A stretch of 64,000 nt of DNA from Agrilactobacillus fermenti (GTDB lineage Bacteria > Bacillota > Bacilli > Lactobacillales > Lactobacillaceae): NCBI RefSeq assembly GCF_021030645.1, contig NZ_JACGCJ010000011.1:1-64000 (forward strand), read 5' to 3'. Every line of letters starts with the position of its first letter. Position 1 is the first letter of the stretch. A program made the translations under genes and the position numbers. The notes beneath the pieces were generated by a model. The model searched no databases. It was not told the origin of the DNA and saw only the letters and a list, made by a program, of their open reading frames with translations. Shown here piece by piece: positions 1 through 8,237 of the stretch.

Positions 1-1
1 G

Positions 2-439
2 AGAAAAATCGAAGATGAACCATTCTTCGGAAATCTGAAGGCTAATTTGAAGTACCTACGAACCTCGGTTCGTGGGATTGAAAAGGTTACTACTGAAGCA
101 GGAATTGCAATTATGGCAGCTAATCTGCTGAAACTGACCCTCAAAGTCAATGTTATTTTTAGAAAATCAATCGTTAAAAAAATAATCGTGGTTTTCAGAT
201 TCAATATCAGTCTGAAAACTACGATTATTTTATTTTGCGTGGCTTATGTCCCAGCCTCAAACATACCCCCCCAGATACTAGCTGATAGACTAAGTAATAA
301 AGGGCCTAACCAATTTTTCCTTTTCATTAAAATTCCTCCGCATGAGATTTTGTTTTTGCTTAAAATCATCAGCGGATGCAACCCGCTGATTAACGGATTG
401 CTGGAACGTCGCATTCACATAAAGGTGCATAAATCATGA
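2..439 (+). CDS. IS1182-type transposase, C-terminal end (partial)
   Basis: The reading frame is open from the first bases of the window, so the 5' part of this gene lies outside. The visible residues include EPFFGNLKANLKYLRTSVRG followed by IEKVTTEAGIAIMAANLLKL, which matches the C-terminal end of DDE transposases of the IS1182 family, where the conserved glutamate lies just before FGN. The frame runs on through a strong hairpin (181-229) to a stop at 437-439, and the residues after about position 150 do not look like conserved protein. The original gene may therefore have ended near the hairpin, or the tail may be a fusion with flanking DNA. No intact inverted repeat was identified. The family call is fairly sure; whether the complete element is active cannot be seen. 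Confidence 0.7.
   Translation, partial: RKIEDEPFFGNLKANLKYLRTSVRGIEKVTTEAGIAIMAANLLKLTLKVNVIFRKSIVKKIIVVFRFNISLKTTIILFCVAYVPASNIPPQILADRLSNKGPNQFFLFIKIPPHEILFLLKIISGCNPLINGLLERRIHIKVHKS
181..229 (+). terminator. Strong hairpin terminator inside the transposase tail
   Basis: The 19-nt arms at 181-199 and 211-229 are complementary except for one G-T pair and are followed by TTTTATTTT. It probably ends transposase transcription, and it marks where the conserved protein ends although the frame stays open. Confidence 0.7.
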
Positions 440-494
440 GTAACACTTCCTTTCACACTATTGGACTTTTTTATTGGGATAAACCTTAATTTTA

Positions 495-741
495 TCAATC
501 AATATCAAATAACAGCATATATTGGTTGATAATATCATTGAGTTCTTGAGTAGACAAGTGTTCAACAACGCTACTATGGTCACACCACGGACGGTTAGAA
601 ACTGGTTTAAGCACCAATGAATTATTTTCAATACTGATGGATAGGGTTTCCATTGTCTTGCCAACCTAACTGCTCTACAAGGCTTCGTGGTATTCTGGTG
701 GTATTTGAATTACCCCATTTGGATAGTTTTGTTTTGTCCGA
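495..741 (-). pseudogene. MazE/AbrB-type antitoxin relic, frameshifted
   Basis: Reading leftward from 741, one frame gives TKLSKWGNSNTTRIPRSLVE and then QLGWQDNG, the typical N-terminal swapped-hairpin DNA-binding domain of MazE/SpoVT-AbrB antitoxins (KWGNS..(V/I)RIPK..). That frame stops early. After a one-base shift near the QDNG codons, the next frame continues with LSISIENNSLVLKP and runs to a stop at 495-497, restoring the second half of the domain and an acidic C-terminal tail of the kind that normally binds the toxin. There is no usable start codon upstream: a stop directly precedes the DKTKLS codons. Total length is about 82 codons, as expected for a MazE. No MazF-like toxin gene follows. 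It is therefore best read as a decayed antitoxin beside an IS element. Confidence 0.65.
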
Positions 742-1036
742 TCATTCAAAGCTTGAGCCATAAGCATACAGCTCGTATTTTTATAATTTAAGTATATACA
801 ATGGATTTACTTAAGTTACAAAAAAGACTGGTAGAAAGTGCTATTTTTTAAAAAAACACTATACTTACAGCTAACAATCTGATTATACAGCCATTTAGTT
901 CCTAGACTGATTTGAACTGAAAATAAATGCCAGCATTAGATTTACCAACTTCTGATTGCAAATCGTGACACAAGTTTCAAAGGAGCGAGGATTTCTTGCT
1001 GAAACAAAACAAGCTGTTAGTCTATTTCTCGATTAA
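742..1036. other. AT-rich stretch with no gene seen
   Basis: No convincing reading frame with a ribosome binding site was found on either strand. The stretch lies between the antitoxin relic and the pyrD terminator and probably consists of degraded intergenic DNA left beside the IS element. Confidence 0.5.
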
Positions 1037-1037
1037 A

Positions 1038-1084
1038 CAAAAAACTGCTAAATCACATGTTACGTGTGGGTTAGCAGTTTTTTT
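1038..1084 (-). terminator. Terminator downstream of pyrD
   Basis: AAAACTGCTAA (1041-1051) pairs with TTAGCAGTTTT (1071-1081), flanked by A and T runs on both sides, so it can work in both directions. It lies just beyond the 3' end of pyrD. Confidence 0.7.
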
Positions 1085-1148
1085 ATTTTACGGTTTGAAG
1101 TGAAGGCGGCGTGGCTGTCGAAAAGATAATCCCCTTTGTCACACTCTG

Positions 1149-2087
1149 TTATAATGTTTTAACTTTGCCGCGGAAATCGGCTAAAGTTTGATAGTTTTTC
1201 TCAGTCATCAAGTTGGTCAGTTCTTGGGTTAAGCGAGTAAAGACAGCTGGACCGTCTTTAGCCAGCTGCGTACCAACTTGAACCATGTCTGCACCAGCAA
1301 GAATGTGGGCGAAGACATCAGCCCCATTTTGAACACCACCCGTGCCAATAATAGCAATTTCTGGATTGAGGCGTTGTCTGAAGGCATGAACATTGGCCAA
1401 TGCTGTGGGTAAGATATAAGCACCGCCTAAACCGCCAAAGCCGCCTTTTGGTTTGATAGCGACCGTTTCAGAGTCTACATCAATATACAATCCGTTGCCA
1501 ACGCTGTTGATCGTGTTGATATAAGCAAGCGGATATTTATTTAAAATGTTAGCCATGATATCAAATTGAGCTAGATCAAAGTATGGTGGTAATTTGACGC
1601 CGAGTGGTTTGTGGAAGATGCTAAATGCTTCGTCTAGCATTTTTTCAGTAGCTTCAAAATCGTAGGCAACTTGGGGTTTACCAGGTACATTAGGGCAAGA
1701 AAGATTTAATTCGGTCAACCCATTAAAATCTGTTTTTTCGATCTGCGCCAGCATTTCTAAATCTTCAGCCATGCTAAGGCCCGCAACGGATAAGAATAAG
1801 GGAGGGACTTGAGCATCAGTTTGTTTACCCAAGACATAGTCCAAATAGTATTTCAAACCTTCATTTGGCAGACCCATGGAATTGATACTACCCAGGGCCA
1901 AATTACGATAGCGTGGTTCAGGGTTGCCTTGACGATATTCTGTCGTAGCGCTTTTAGTGACCAAAGTACCTGCATCTGAAGCCAATAATTCATCTAGTTG
2001 TTCTGTTGTATAACAATGAACACCAGAAGCATTCATCAAAGGGTTTTGAAATGTATAATTATGCAAAGATGTGGTTAAATTTACCAA
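1149..2087 (-). CDS. pyrD: Dihydroorotate dehydrogenase, class 1A (fumarate type)
   Basis: Oxidises dihydroorotate to orotate in pyrimidine synthesis, using FMN and, for class 1A, fumarate as electron acceptor in the cytosol. The 312-residue length and motifs match the Lactococcus PyrDA family closely: TKSATTE near residue 44, INSMGLPN near 68, and the catalytic cysteine in the flexible loop [12 protein letters not shown] at about residue 131, with IKPKGGFGG and GTGGV for FMN phosphate binding. Class 1B enzymes have the same cysteine but need a PyrK partner, which is absent here. The start is taken as TTG at 2085-2087 because AAAGGAG lies 10 nt upstream; the longer frame up to 2144 has no such site and adds residues absent from the family. 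The gene stands alone, divergent from the MFS gene, and not in a pyr operon. Confidence 0.93.
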   Translation of the reverse strand: MVNLTTSLHNYTFQNPLMNASGVHCYTTEQLDELLASDAGTLVTKSATTEYRQGNPEPRYRNLALGSINSMGLPNEGLKYYLDYVLGKQTDAQVPPLFLSVAGLSMAEDLEMLAQIEKTDFNGLTELNLSCPNVPGKPQVAYDFEATEKMLDEAFSIFHKPLGVKLPPYFDLAQFDIMANILNKYPLAYINTINSVGNGLYIDVDSETVAIKPKGGFGGLGGAYILPTALANVHAFRQRLNPEIAIIGTGGVQNGADVFAHILAGADMVQVGTQLAKDGPAVFTRLTQELTNLMTEKNYQTLADFRGKVKTL

Positions 2088-2165
2088 GTTGCAGAAACTC
2101 CTTTCAAATCTAAGGCAAAAAGCGTTCCTACTATTTAAGCACAAATTTTAATTGGACGCAATTGT

Positions 2166-2194
2166 TATGAAACATTTCGCGTTGCTGATATAAT
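2166..2194 (+). promoter_or_regulatory. Extended -10 promoter for the MFS gene
   Basis: TGATATAAT at 2186-2194 is a perfect extended -10 element. The -35 hexamer (TATGAA at 2166-2171, 17-bp spacer) is weak, as often seen with TGn promoters. It lies in the divergent gap to pyrD. Confidence 0.5.
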
Positions 2195-2225
2195 TACAAG
2201 TTGAAATCTAATGAGGAGAATGATT

Positions 2226-3410
2226 GTGGGAAAAACAAAACGTTTATTTTTGAATATTTTATTGGGGACGTTGAGTGCCTTTGGACCGTTATCGATGGAT
2301 ATGTACTTGCCGGCTCTGCCTGATTTGCAGCGAAGCCTACATACCAGTCAATCTTTAGCGCAGCTGTCAATTACGACTTGTCTGTTGGGTTTAGCAATCG
2401 GCCAAATTTTTGTAGGACCGATCAGTGATCATTATGGCCGCCGCAAGCCTTTATTGATTGGGGTCACACTTTTTGCGTTGACATCATTTGCTATCATTGG
2501 TGTGACGCAAATTTGGACCTTGATCGGATTACGGTTTATTCAAGGCTTAGCCGGTTCAGCGGGACAAGTATTATCACGATCGATCGCTAGAGATCAGTTT
2601 TCGGGTAAACCTTTAGCACGTTTTATGTCTGTTTTGATGTCGATCAATGGGGTCTTTCCGGTAATTGCGCCGCTGTTCGGGGGCTTTGTGATCCAATTTA
2701 CCAATTGGCAAGGGATTTTTATGATTCTAGGCGTGATCGGTGTTTTATTAGCCCTAAGTGTCTGCTTCTTTCTGCCAGAGAGCTTGCCTGAGGGTAAACG
2801 GGCAACTAGCGCTGGTCGAGCATTTCGTGAAATGAGCCAGCTGGTTTTTGAACGAGATTTTATGAAATACGTCTTGACCCAAGGCTTTGTGATGGGGGCG
2901 TTATTTGCTTATATCGCAGGTTCATCGTTTGTTTTCCAAGGGATCTATGGCATTTCACCGCAAACATTTAGTTTGATTTATGCGATCAATGGCATCGGGA
3001 TTGTTTTAGGTAGTCGATTAGTAGGGACTTTGATCAATCGGTATACTGAAGAAACAATATTACGTTATAGCCTTTACCTAGGTGTCTTGGTGACTGGTCT
3101 ATTAGCTCTTAGTTTATTAGTCGTGACCAATATGGTTATTTTGATGATCGGCTTATTCTTGATGGTCTTTGGCATTGGGAGTGTGAATACCACGGCTACG
3201 TCGATCGGGATGAATCAAGAAGGCGATAAGGCTGGCGGTGCCTCCGCGCTCTTAGGTTTGGCTATGAATGCCATTGGTGGGTTAGCCACACCGTTGGTTG
3301 GTGCCTTTGGCTCTCATTCAGAAGCACCAATGGTTTTATTGATGTTCGCAGCAGAACTGATCGGACTAGGGCTTTATTTTGGGTTACCCAAGCGGCGTAA
3401 GCTTAGGTAG
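2226..3410 (+). CDS. Bcr/CflA-family multidrug efflux MFS transporter
   Basis: Predicted 12-segment membrane proton antiporter of the Bcr/CflA (DHA1) drug-efflux group. The hallmark N-terminus SAFGPLSMDMYLPALPDL is present, followed by the motif A loop GPISDHYGRRKPLL between segments 2 and 3 and by a motif C-like stretch in segment 5 (residues about 150-165). GTG at 2226 is the best start, because GAGGAG at 2213-2218 is 7 nt upstream; the ATG at 2211 precedes that site and the ATG at 2220 is too close to it. The protein is then about 394 residues, normal for the family. The substrate cannot be predicted; members export bicyclomycin, chloramphenicol or sulfonamides. It is a single-gene unit under an extended -10 promoter. 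Confidence 0.85.
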   Translation: MGKTKRLFLNILLGTLSAFGPLSMDMYLPALPDLQRSLHTSQSLAQLSITTCLLGLAIGQIFVGPISDHYGRRKPLLIGVTLFALTSFAIIGVTQIWTLIGLRFIQGLAGSAGQVLSRSIARDQFSGKPLARFMSVLMSINGVFPVIAPLFGGFVIQFTNWQGIFMILGVIGVLLALSVCFFLPESLPEGKRATSAGRAFREMSQLVFERDFMKYVLTQGFVMGALFAYIAGSSFVFQGIYGISPQTFSLIYAINGIGIVLGSRLVGTLINRYTEETILRYSLYLGVLVTGLLALSLLVVTNMVILMIGLFLMVFGIGSVNTTATSIGMNQEGDKAGGASALLGLAMNAIGGLATPLVGAFGSHSEAPMVLLMFAAELIGLGLYFGLPKRRKLR

Positions 3411-3553
3411 TTTTATCTTGACCGCAGGAATGACAGCTAGCAGGTATAACCCAACAATGTCTTTTTTGCGTTCTAAATACACGACTTATTTATTTGACGA
3501 TATTAAGATTTTGATTTAATCTAAAACAGATTTTAAATAGGGGGTTACAAATT

Positions 3554-4288
3554 ATGACAGTAAAAGACAAAGTTGTGGTAATCACCGGCGCTTCTAGTGG
3601 GATCGGAGCCGCTACGGTATCGGTGTTAGCACAAGCTGGCGCTAAGTTAGTCATTGGCGCCCGGCGTGAAGAGCGGCTACAAGAGTTAGCTACTAAATTT
3701 GGAGCGGCACAAGTCGTTTTTCAAAAGACAGATGTTACTGATAAGGCTAGCGTCCAAGCATTAGTTGATTTGGCTGTCACCAAGTTTGGCCGTGTGGATG
3801 TGCTTTACAATAACGCCGGTCTCATGCCTATTTCTGAATTGGCAGAATTAAAAGTTGATGAATGGGAACGCATGATTGATGTCAATATCAAAGGGGTACT
3901 CTATGGTATTGCAGCAGTATTACCGATCATGATCAAACAAAATGGCGGTCAAGTCATTACGACTGACTCGGTTGCTGGGCATGTCGTCCACCCTGGAACG
4001 GCTGTTTACGCTGGGACAAAGTATGCCATTCAAGCAATTATGGACGGCCTGCGCCAAGAGCAAGCAGCACATCACATCCGGACGACAATGATTTCACCCG
4101 GTGCAGTGAATACGGAATTATTCAGCACGATCACTGACCCTACACGGCGAGCAGCTGTGGAAAAAGATGAAAAAGAAAATGGCTTAGCTGCTGAAGATGT
4201 CGCTAATGCTGTGTTATACGCTATCGATCAGCCAGAAAATGTCGGTATTAATGAGATTTTAATGCGGCCGGTTAGTCAGGTGCGTTAG
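3554..4288 (+). CDS. Short-chain dehydrogenase/reductase (classical SDR)
   Basis: A cytosolic NAD(P)-dependent oxidoreductase of 244 residues, the standard size for classical SDRs. It has the cofactor glycine motif TGASSGIG near residues 11-18, NNAG near 90, the catalytic serine in TTDSVAG near 140 and the YAGTK catalytic Tyr/Lys pair near 155-159, then PGAVNTEL. An arginine-rich stretch after the second strand (ARREERL) suggests preference for NADP(H). The closest informal match is the YdfG/serine dehydrogenase-like or unspecific oxidoreductase group found in many lactobacilli; the substrate is unknown. AGGGGG precedes ATG at a good distance. The gene stands alone and is followed by a strong terminator. 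Confidence 0.85.
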   Translation: MTVKDKVVVITGASSGIGAATVSVLAQAGAKLVIGARREERLQELATKFGAAQVVFQKTDVTDKASVQALVDLAVTKFGRVDVLYNNAGLMPISELAELKVDEWERMIDVNIKGVLYGIAAVLPIMIKQNGGQVITTDSVAGHVVHPGTAVYAGTKYAIQAIMDGLRQEQAAHHIRTTMISPGAVNTELFSTITDPTRRAAVEKDEKENGLAAEDVANAVLYAIDQPENVGINEILMRPVSQVR

Positions 4289-4305
4289 TGGTATGTAATT
4301 AACAG

Positions 4306-4343
4306 GTGGCTGAAGACAAAGCTTTTATTTTGTCTTCAGCCAC
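4306..4343 (+). terminator. Terminator after the SDR gene
   Basis: GTGGCTGAAGACAAA (4306-4320) pairs perfectly with TTTGTCTTCAGCCAC (4329-4343). Its inner GACAAA/TTTGTC resembles the GACAAAAC hairpin family seen elsewhere in the window. Confidence 0.75.
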
Positions 4344-4347
4344 TATG

Positions 4348-4400
4348 TGTTTACGAACAATTAAATTTTAAACGTGTTGCCTTTTGTCTCATACTCGTCT
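4348..4400 (+). repeat. MITE-like repeat, internally deleted copy (copy A)
   Basis: The left flank (TTTACGAACAATTAAATTTT, then AAACGTGTT) matches the left end of the full copies at 19006, 21250 and 50041, but is joined directly to GCCTTTTGTCTCATACTCGTC, which matches their right end. About 100 bp of the interior is missing, as expected for a deletion derivative. Confidence 0.65.
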
Positions 4401-4526
4401 TTTTATATAAAATATCAACTTTTCCAAGGGTTAACTTTGCAGGACGCCATCTATCATCGTCAAATGATGCTGAAAGTAAGAACTTATGTCTGAAGCGTGG
4501 GTCACTATTAATACCAAAACATACAA

Positions 4527-4578
4527 AAAAACTGGCACCCAAGGATCGACGAATCAGTCCGTGGTGTACCAGTTTTTT
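4527..4578 (-). terminator. Terminator downstream of pyruvate oxidase
   Basis: AAAACTGGCACC near 4528-4539 pairs imperfectly with the TGTACCAGTTTTTTT end at 4564-4578, with A and T runs outside both arms. It can serve as the terminator of the leftward pox gene. Confidence 0.6.
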
Positions 4579-4616
4579 TATGCTATTGCGCGGTTATTAA
4601 ATGTGATAAGGCTTAG

Positions 4617-6365
4617 TTATTTGTTTTCAGCAAGTAATTCTGAGAGTGCTGGTTGGTTGCCTTCTAATTCATATTGTTTGCGGAAATCAGCAATTGTTTT
4701 TTCATCAAAGATGTTTGGATCTAGTGGCATAAAGCTAGTATCCACTGGGTCAATATTGCGGATCTTGGCATCTAAGACGATTGGCTTGCGATTGCCGGCA
4801 GCCGTTAATTGTTGGATCTTTGCAAAAGCAGCTTTCAATGATGGAATATCATTAGCGGTTAAACCAATGGCACCCATGTTGTCAGCAATCTTAGCCCAGT
4901 CAGCACCAAGGAGATCGATACCATAAGGTGCTTGACCAGCAACTAATTTTTCATGTTGGATGAAACCAAATGATTTGTTTTCTAAGATCACGTTGATAAC
5001 TGGTAATTCGTACTTAACTTCAGTCAAGAGATCTTGCATGACCATGGCATAGCCACCATCACCAGAAATGCTATAAACTTGGCGGTCAGGGAAGCTCAAT
5101 TGACCAGCCATGCCAGCAGGAAGGCCGTAGCCCATAGTTGCAAACCAAGCAGAAAGGGTGAACTTCTGATCGGCATTGACTGGGATTTGGCGAATTGCCC
5201 ATTCTGTGTTGTTACCAACATCAAGGCCAAAGACTGTTTGGTCCGTTGAGTTCTGCTTGATCGCATCAATGACGGATTCAGCACGCAAGCCCTTGCTGTC
5301 ATCGGCAGCTAGGTCAGCCAACCATTGATCCCAGTTAGCTTTATTCTTTTGGTTCGCTTTGAGCCAGTCAGAAGCTGGTAGAGATTCATGACGAGCCAAT
5401 AACTCTGTGATGAAGTCATGACCATCAGCCAAAATTGTTAAATCAGCATCATGCTGTTTACCTAAATCTTCAGCATTATTGTTAACTTGTAGGACTTTCA
5501 CACCAGCAGGCCAGAAGCGTGCAAATGGGAAGTTAGTACCTAAGAACAAGATCAGATCCGCACCTTGAGCAGCTTCAAAAGCTGGTTTAGTACCCAAACG
5601 TCCCATGGAGCCCATGAAACTTGGGTGGTCTGTGGGGATAATCCCAGTGCCCGGAACTGTAGAAACAACGGGTAATTGATAACTTTCAGCTAATTCAACA
5701 ACTTCATTGCGTGAACCAGCTAAACCACGGCCAACCCAGAGTAAGGGGTGTTTTGCGGCTTTGAGTAATGCGACTGTTTCATCGATATCTTTAGGATCAA
5801 TTTTAGATTCCATCACACCATGAGCAAGATGAGCTGTCTTGTAAGGTTCAAAATCAATTTCTTGACCAGATAAGTCATCTGGAATGATGACAACGGCTGG
5901 GCCCTTTTGAGCATAAGCAGCACGAATAGCTTCGTCTACCACGTAAGGAATTTGTTCGGCACTAACAACTTGCTTGTGGAATACAGAAACATCCACGAAC
6001 ATTGGATCTTGGTTCATTTCTTGGAAGAAGTTTGTGTTCATCACAGCCGTGCTAGATTGGCCGACGATAGCTAATACTGGCGCATGATCCATCTTAGCAT
6101 CATACAAACCATTAAATAGATGGGTTGCACCAGGACCAGCGGAACCGAAGCTAACACCGATCTTGCCCGTTAATTTGGCGTCGGCAGAAGCAGCGAGGGC
6201 GCCGACCTCTTCATGACGCACTTGAATATATTTTAGATTTTCTCTTTCTTGGTAAAGACCATCGACAGTATTGTTGATGGAATCAGCAGTAATGCCATAG
6301 ATGTGGTCAATATCCCAACTTGTAAGAACTTGTGCTAAAGCTTGTCCGGCTTTCATTTTTGTCAT
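4617..6365 (-). CDS. pox: Pyruvate oxidase (acetyl phosphate and H2O2 forming)
   Basis: Converts pyruvate, phosphate and O2 into acetyl phosphate, CO2 and H2O2, giving lactic acid bacteria extra ATP through acetate kinase in air. The 582-residue protein has the three-domain layout of the Lactiplantibacillus PoxB/streptococcal SpxB group: an N-terminal Pyr domain with the ThDP-activating glutamate in RHEEVGA (about 50-56) and GSAGPGATHL near 75; a middle FAD domain with GRGLAGSRNE; and a C-terminal PP domain with the ThDP/Mg motif GDGGYAMVMQ from about 435 ending ENKSFG. ATG at 6365 has GGAG upstream, and the frame is complete. It is a single-gene unit with its own promoter and a palindromic operator (6409-6423) that is also found at the ring-cleaving dioxygenase. 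Lactobacilli often carry several pox paralogues; which one this is cannot be told. Confidence 0.93.
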   Translation of the reverse strand: MTKMKAGQALAQVLTSWDIDHIYGITADSINNTVDGLYQERENLKYIQVRHEEVGALAASADAKLTGKIGVSFGSAGPGATHLFNGLYDAKMDHAPVLAIVGQSSTAVMNTNFFQEMNQDPMFVDVSVFHKQVVSAEQIPYVVDEAIRAAYAQKGPAVVIIPDDLSGQEIDFEPYKTAHLAHGVMESKIDPKDIDETVALLKAAKHPLLWVGRGLAGSRNEVVELAESYQLPVVSTVPGTGIIPTDHPSFMGSMGRLGTKPAFEAAQGADLILFLGTNFPFARFWPAGVKVLQVNNNAEDLGKQHDADLTILADGHDFITELLARHESLPASDWLKANQKNKANWDQWLADLAADDSKGLRAESVIDAIKQNSTDQTVFGLDVGNNTEWAIRQIPVNADQKFTLSAWFATMGYGLPAGMAGQLSFPDRQVYSISGDGGYAMVMQDLLTEVKYELPVINVILENKSFGFIQHEKLVAGQAPYGIDLLGADWAKIADNMGAIGLTANDIPSLKAAFAKIQQLTAAGNRKPIVLDAKIRNIDPVDTSFMPLDPNIFDEKTIADFRKQYELEGNQPALSELLAENK

Positions 6366-6408
6366 TGCATAATCACTCCATCAATTAATTTGATTCATTT
6401 CTATTTAA

Positions 6409-6469
6409 CTTACTTTTTGTAAGAATTAACAACGTCATCTAGAATAATCATTTTTTGAGTAAAATGCAA
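6409..6469 (-). promoter_or_regulatory. pox promoter with CTTAC-N5-GTAAG operator
   Basis: On the minus strand TTGCAT (6464-6469) and TATTCT (6441-6446) are separated by 17 bp. The palindrome CTTAC-TTTTT-GTAAG at 6409-6423, flanked by TTAA on both sides, lies just downstream of the start point, a place where a repressor would block transcription. The same palindrome occurs at 12112-12128. Confidence 0.55.
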
Positions 6470-6618
6470 GTGTTTTTCAATTATTTTTTGTAAGTTATTC
6501 ATGAAAGCGGATTTATTTTTGGGAAAATTGCCTTGATTGGGTAATTTTGGATAATGGACAGTTTTGGTTCGATATGAGTGGTAGGAAAAAAAGCATAGAT
6601 CGTGACGGCTAATAAAAA

Positions 6619-6644
6619 AAGTTAGATCAGTTAAGATCTAACTT
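6619..6644 (-). terminator. Terminator of the 6668-7408 gene pair
   Basis: AAGTTAGATC (6619-6628) and GATCTAACTT (6635-6644) form a perfect 10-bp stem. On the minus strand it is followed by TTTTTTT, so it ends the leftward two-gene unit. Confidence 0.75.
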
Positions 6645-6667
6645 CCAGACATAATCATGAAAGAATA

Positions 6668-6883
6668 TTACTTAGTTATATGCTGTACAATTATTTTTCT
6701 AAACCAATCATAGAAACCGATAGCAACTAAGAAAACGGACAGTAGCCAGAGTATAATCAAAGCGACTGATAGAAGGGTAAAACTGATCGTTTGTCCGCGG
6801 ATCAATGAAAAAATGGTTGGTAACAATGCCAGAGGCAGAACTTTCAAGAATAACATACTGCCACGTTTGATAGATACCATCAT
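6668..6883 (-). CDS. Small two-segment membrane protein
   Basis: A 71-residue protein with a basic N-terminus (MMVSIKRG), one hydrophobic segment at about 10-25 and a second at about 34-58, and a basic C-terminal tail (FRKIIVQHITK). No family is recognised. It starts 12 nt after the secreted-protein gene and shares its terminator, and a strong GGGGGG-type ribosome site lies just upstream, so the two are almost certainly co-transcribed. Small basic two-segment membrane proteins directly behind a secreted peptide gene are often immunity or export helpers, but here that is only an inference from position and size. Confidence 0.7.
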   Translation of the reverse strand: MMVSIKRGSMLFLKVLPLALLPTIFSLIRGQTISFTLLSVALIILWLLSVFLVAIGFYDWFRKIIVQHITK

Positions 6884-6895
6884 TTTAGCCCCCCA

Positions 6896-7408
6896 TTAGA
6901 CAATTGAGTATTCATATTGCAGTGAGTAGGAAGTATGATAATACGCATTGTCGGTTACTCGTACTCGCAATTTTTTTCCCTGTGCAGCAGCACGTTGTAC
7001 AACACTCTTGTTTGCTGCGCTCGCACTAAGTGAATATGCTAAGCTAGCCGCACCACCATAAATTGGAATAAAACCTAGTAGTGCAGAAATGACATTTGCA
7101 GAAATACCACTAATGCTGTTCATCCGATTGGCTAAATCTTTGGTCTGTGATACTCCCATTGTATATGTGGCAAGGGTTATCCGTTTCTCAGACATAAACT
7201 GTATGAAAGGAGTCGGGTTTACCAAAGAATCAGGAATATTTTGAAGTTCAGTAATATCGGGTACGGGTGTTTGCGCCTGATTATCGGTTATTAGATTGGG
7301 CTGTACTTGTGTATTATTATTAGCAACGGCAAATGCAATATCGTTATTAAACCAAGCACTAAACAGTCCAACGATAAAGGTAGCAAGCACAATAGAATTT
7401 CTTTTCAT
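6896..7408 (-). CDS. Secreted protein of unknown function, Gly/Ala-rich hydrophobic core
   Basis: The likely start is ATG at 7406-7408, 6 nt after AGGAGGG; the longer frame to 7465 lacks such a site. The 170-residue product begins with a clear signal peptide (MKRNSIVLATFIVGLFSAWF, then NNDIAFAVANNN). The mature part has a polar Pro/Gln-rich stretch, then a Ser/Gly/Ala-rich hydrophobic region (about 115-145, with ALLGFIPIYGGAASLAYSLS), then a basic region KGKKLRVRV-like ending in tyrosine-rich strands (YYHTSYSLQYEYSIV). I do not recognise a named family. The hydrophobic helix-forming centre and the adjoining small membrane gene resemble the layout of some secreted antimicrobial or toxin proteins with immunity partners; this is inference only. 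Confidence 0.7.
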   Translation of the reverse strand: MKRNSIVLATFIVGLFSAWFNNDIAFAVANNNTQVQPNLITDNQAQTPVPDITELQNIPDSLVNPTPFIQFMSEKRITLATYTMGVSQTKDLANRMNSISGISANVISALLGFIPIYGGAASLAYSLSASAANKSVVQRAAAQGKKLRVRVTDNAYYHTSYSLQYEYSIV

Positions 7409-7696
7409 TTCTAACCCTCCTAAAGCTATGAAAAACTTTGAAAACTTAAAAATACAAAAGAGCATTATCCAATTATGTATAGCTACATCATAGTACCGTA
7501 TCTAGATTATAGTAGGATTGTAAGGTAAAAGACTAAAGATGTCAATAAATCAGCCTATTAACTGCTAATACTAAAAGTTTAAAAAATAACAACTTATTTT
7601 CTATCCTTGATCCCTAGAACATTTTTTGTAAAATCAGTAGTAGGGAATATCGTTCATCCTTTTTTCAATTGGTTTTGGTCGACTTGATTGTAATAT

Positions 7697-7720
7697 AGGA
7701 ACATGGTGTTCCTTTTTTGT
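7697..7720 (+). terminator. Orphan rightward terminator
   Basis: GGAACA-TGG-TGTTCC followed by six T residues is a compact intrinsic terminator on the plus strand, but no plus-strand gene precedes it. It could end an unannotated small RNA. Confidence 0.5.
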
Positions 7721-7797
7721 ATCTCAAAATTGGTATAAAAATAAGGTGCCAGTGGACTGACGTCCACCAACACCAAAAAATATAGAACCACAAAAAA

Positions 7798-7826
7798 CCC
7801 GTAAGGCTTAAGCTTTACGGGTTGAA
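7798..7826 (-). terminator. Terminator of the cold shock gene
   Basis: AACCCGTAAGGC (7797-7808) pairs with GCTTTACGGGTT around a TTAA loop; on the minus strand the stem is followed by a T run. It lies 17 bp beyond the csp stop codon. Confidence 0.75.
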
Positions 7827-7842
7827 ATTTTATATTTTGATA

Positions 7843-8043
7843 TTAGTCTTTAACGACGTTAGCAGCTTGTGGGCCACGGTCGCTTTCTTCAACATCAAAA
7901 GTAACTTTTTGGCCTTCGTCTAATGACTTGTAGCCGTCACCTTGGATAGCTGAGAAATGTACAAATACGTCATTACCTGTATCTGTAGTGATGAAGCCGT
8001 AACCTTTTTCTGCGTTAAACCATTTTACTGTACCGTTTTGCAT
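7843..8043 (-). CDS. csp: Cold shock protein (CspA family)
   Basis: A single-stranded nucleic-acid-binding chaperone of 66 residues, exactly the family size. It has the RNA-binding motifs RNP1 KGYGFI (13-18) and RNP2 VFVHF (26-30) and aromatic residues W8, F9, Y15, F17, F27, F30 on the binding face. AAAGGAA precedes the ATG. The gap of nearly 200 bp to the upstream permease gene is enough for the long structured 5' leader typical of csp mRNAs, which mediates cold induction, although the leader structure was not worked out here. Lactobacilli usually have two to four csp paralogues, so a letter is not assigned. Confidence 0.95.
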   Translation of the reverse strand: MQNGTVKWFNAEKGYGFITTDTGNDVFVHFSAIQGDGYKSLDEGQKVTFDVEESDRGPQAANVVKD

Positions 8044-8237
8044 GTATAAATTCCTTTCGACAAACCATATGTGACATTCAACTAGGTAACTTCAGAAAGA
8101 AATCTATAAAGCAAAAACTCGTAGAACTTCGAATCTAAAAATTACGCTGTTAATAATATAGCACAGATATCTGAATAAAGCGAGCTTTTTTAAAATGAAT
8201 TTTTAAATACCTGTTAAATCAACGTTCTTGTATACGA

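Larger units (their letters stand above)
7466..7842. other. Intergenic region with three hairpins, no gene
   Basis: No coding frame with a ribosome site was seen. The region holds a rightward-reading terminator without any gene before it (7697-7719), an imperfect palindrome around GTGGAC-TGAC-GTCCAC (7745-7774) and the csp terminator (7798-7825). The orphan terminator leaves room for a short RNA between about 7500 and 7719. Confidence 0.45.
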
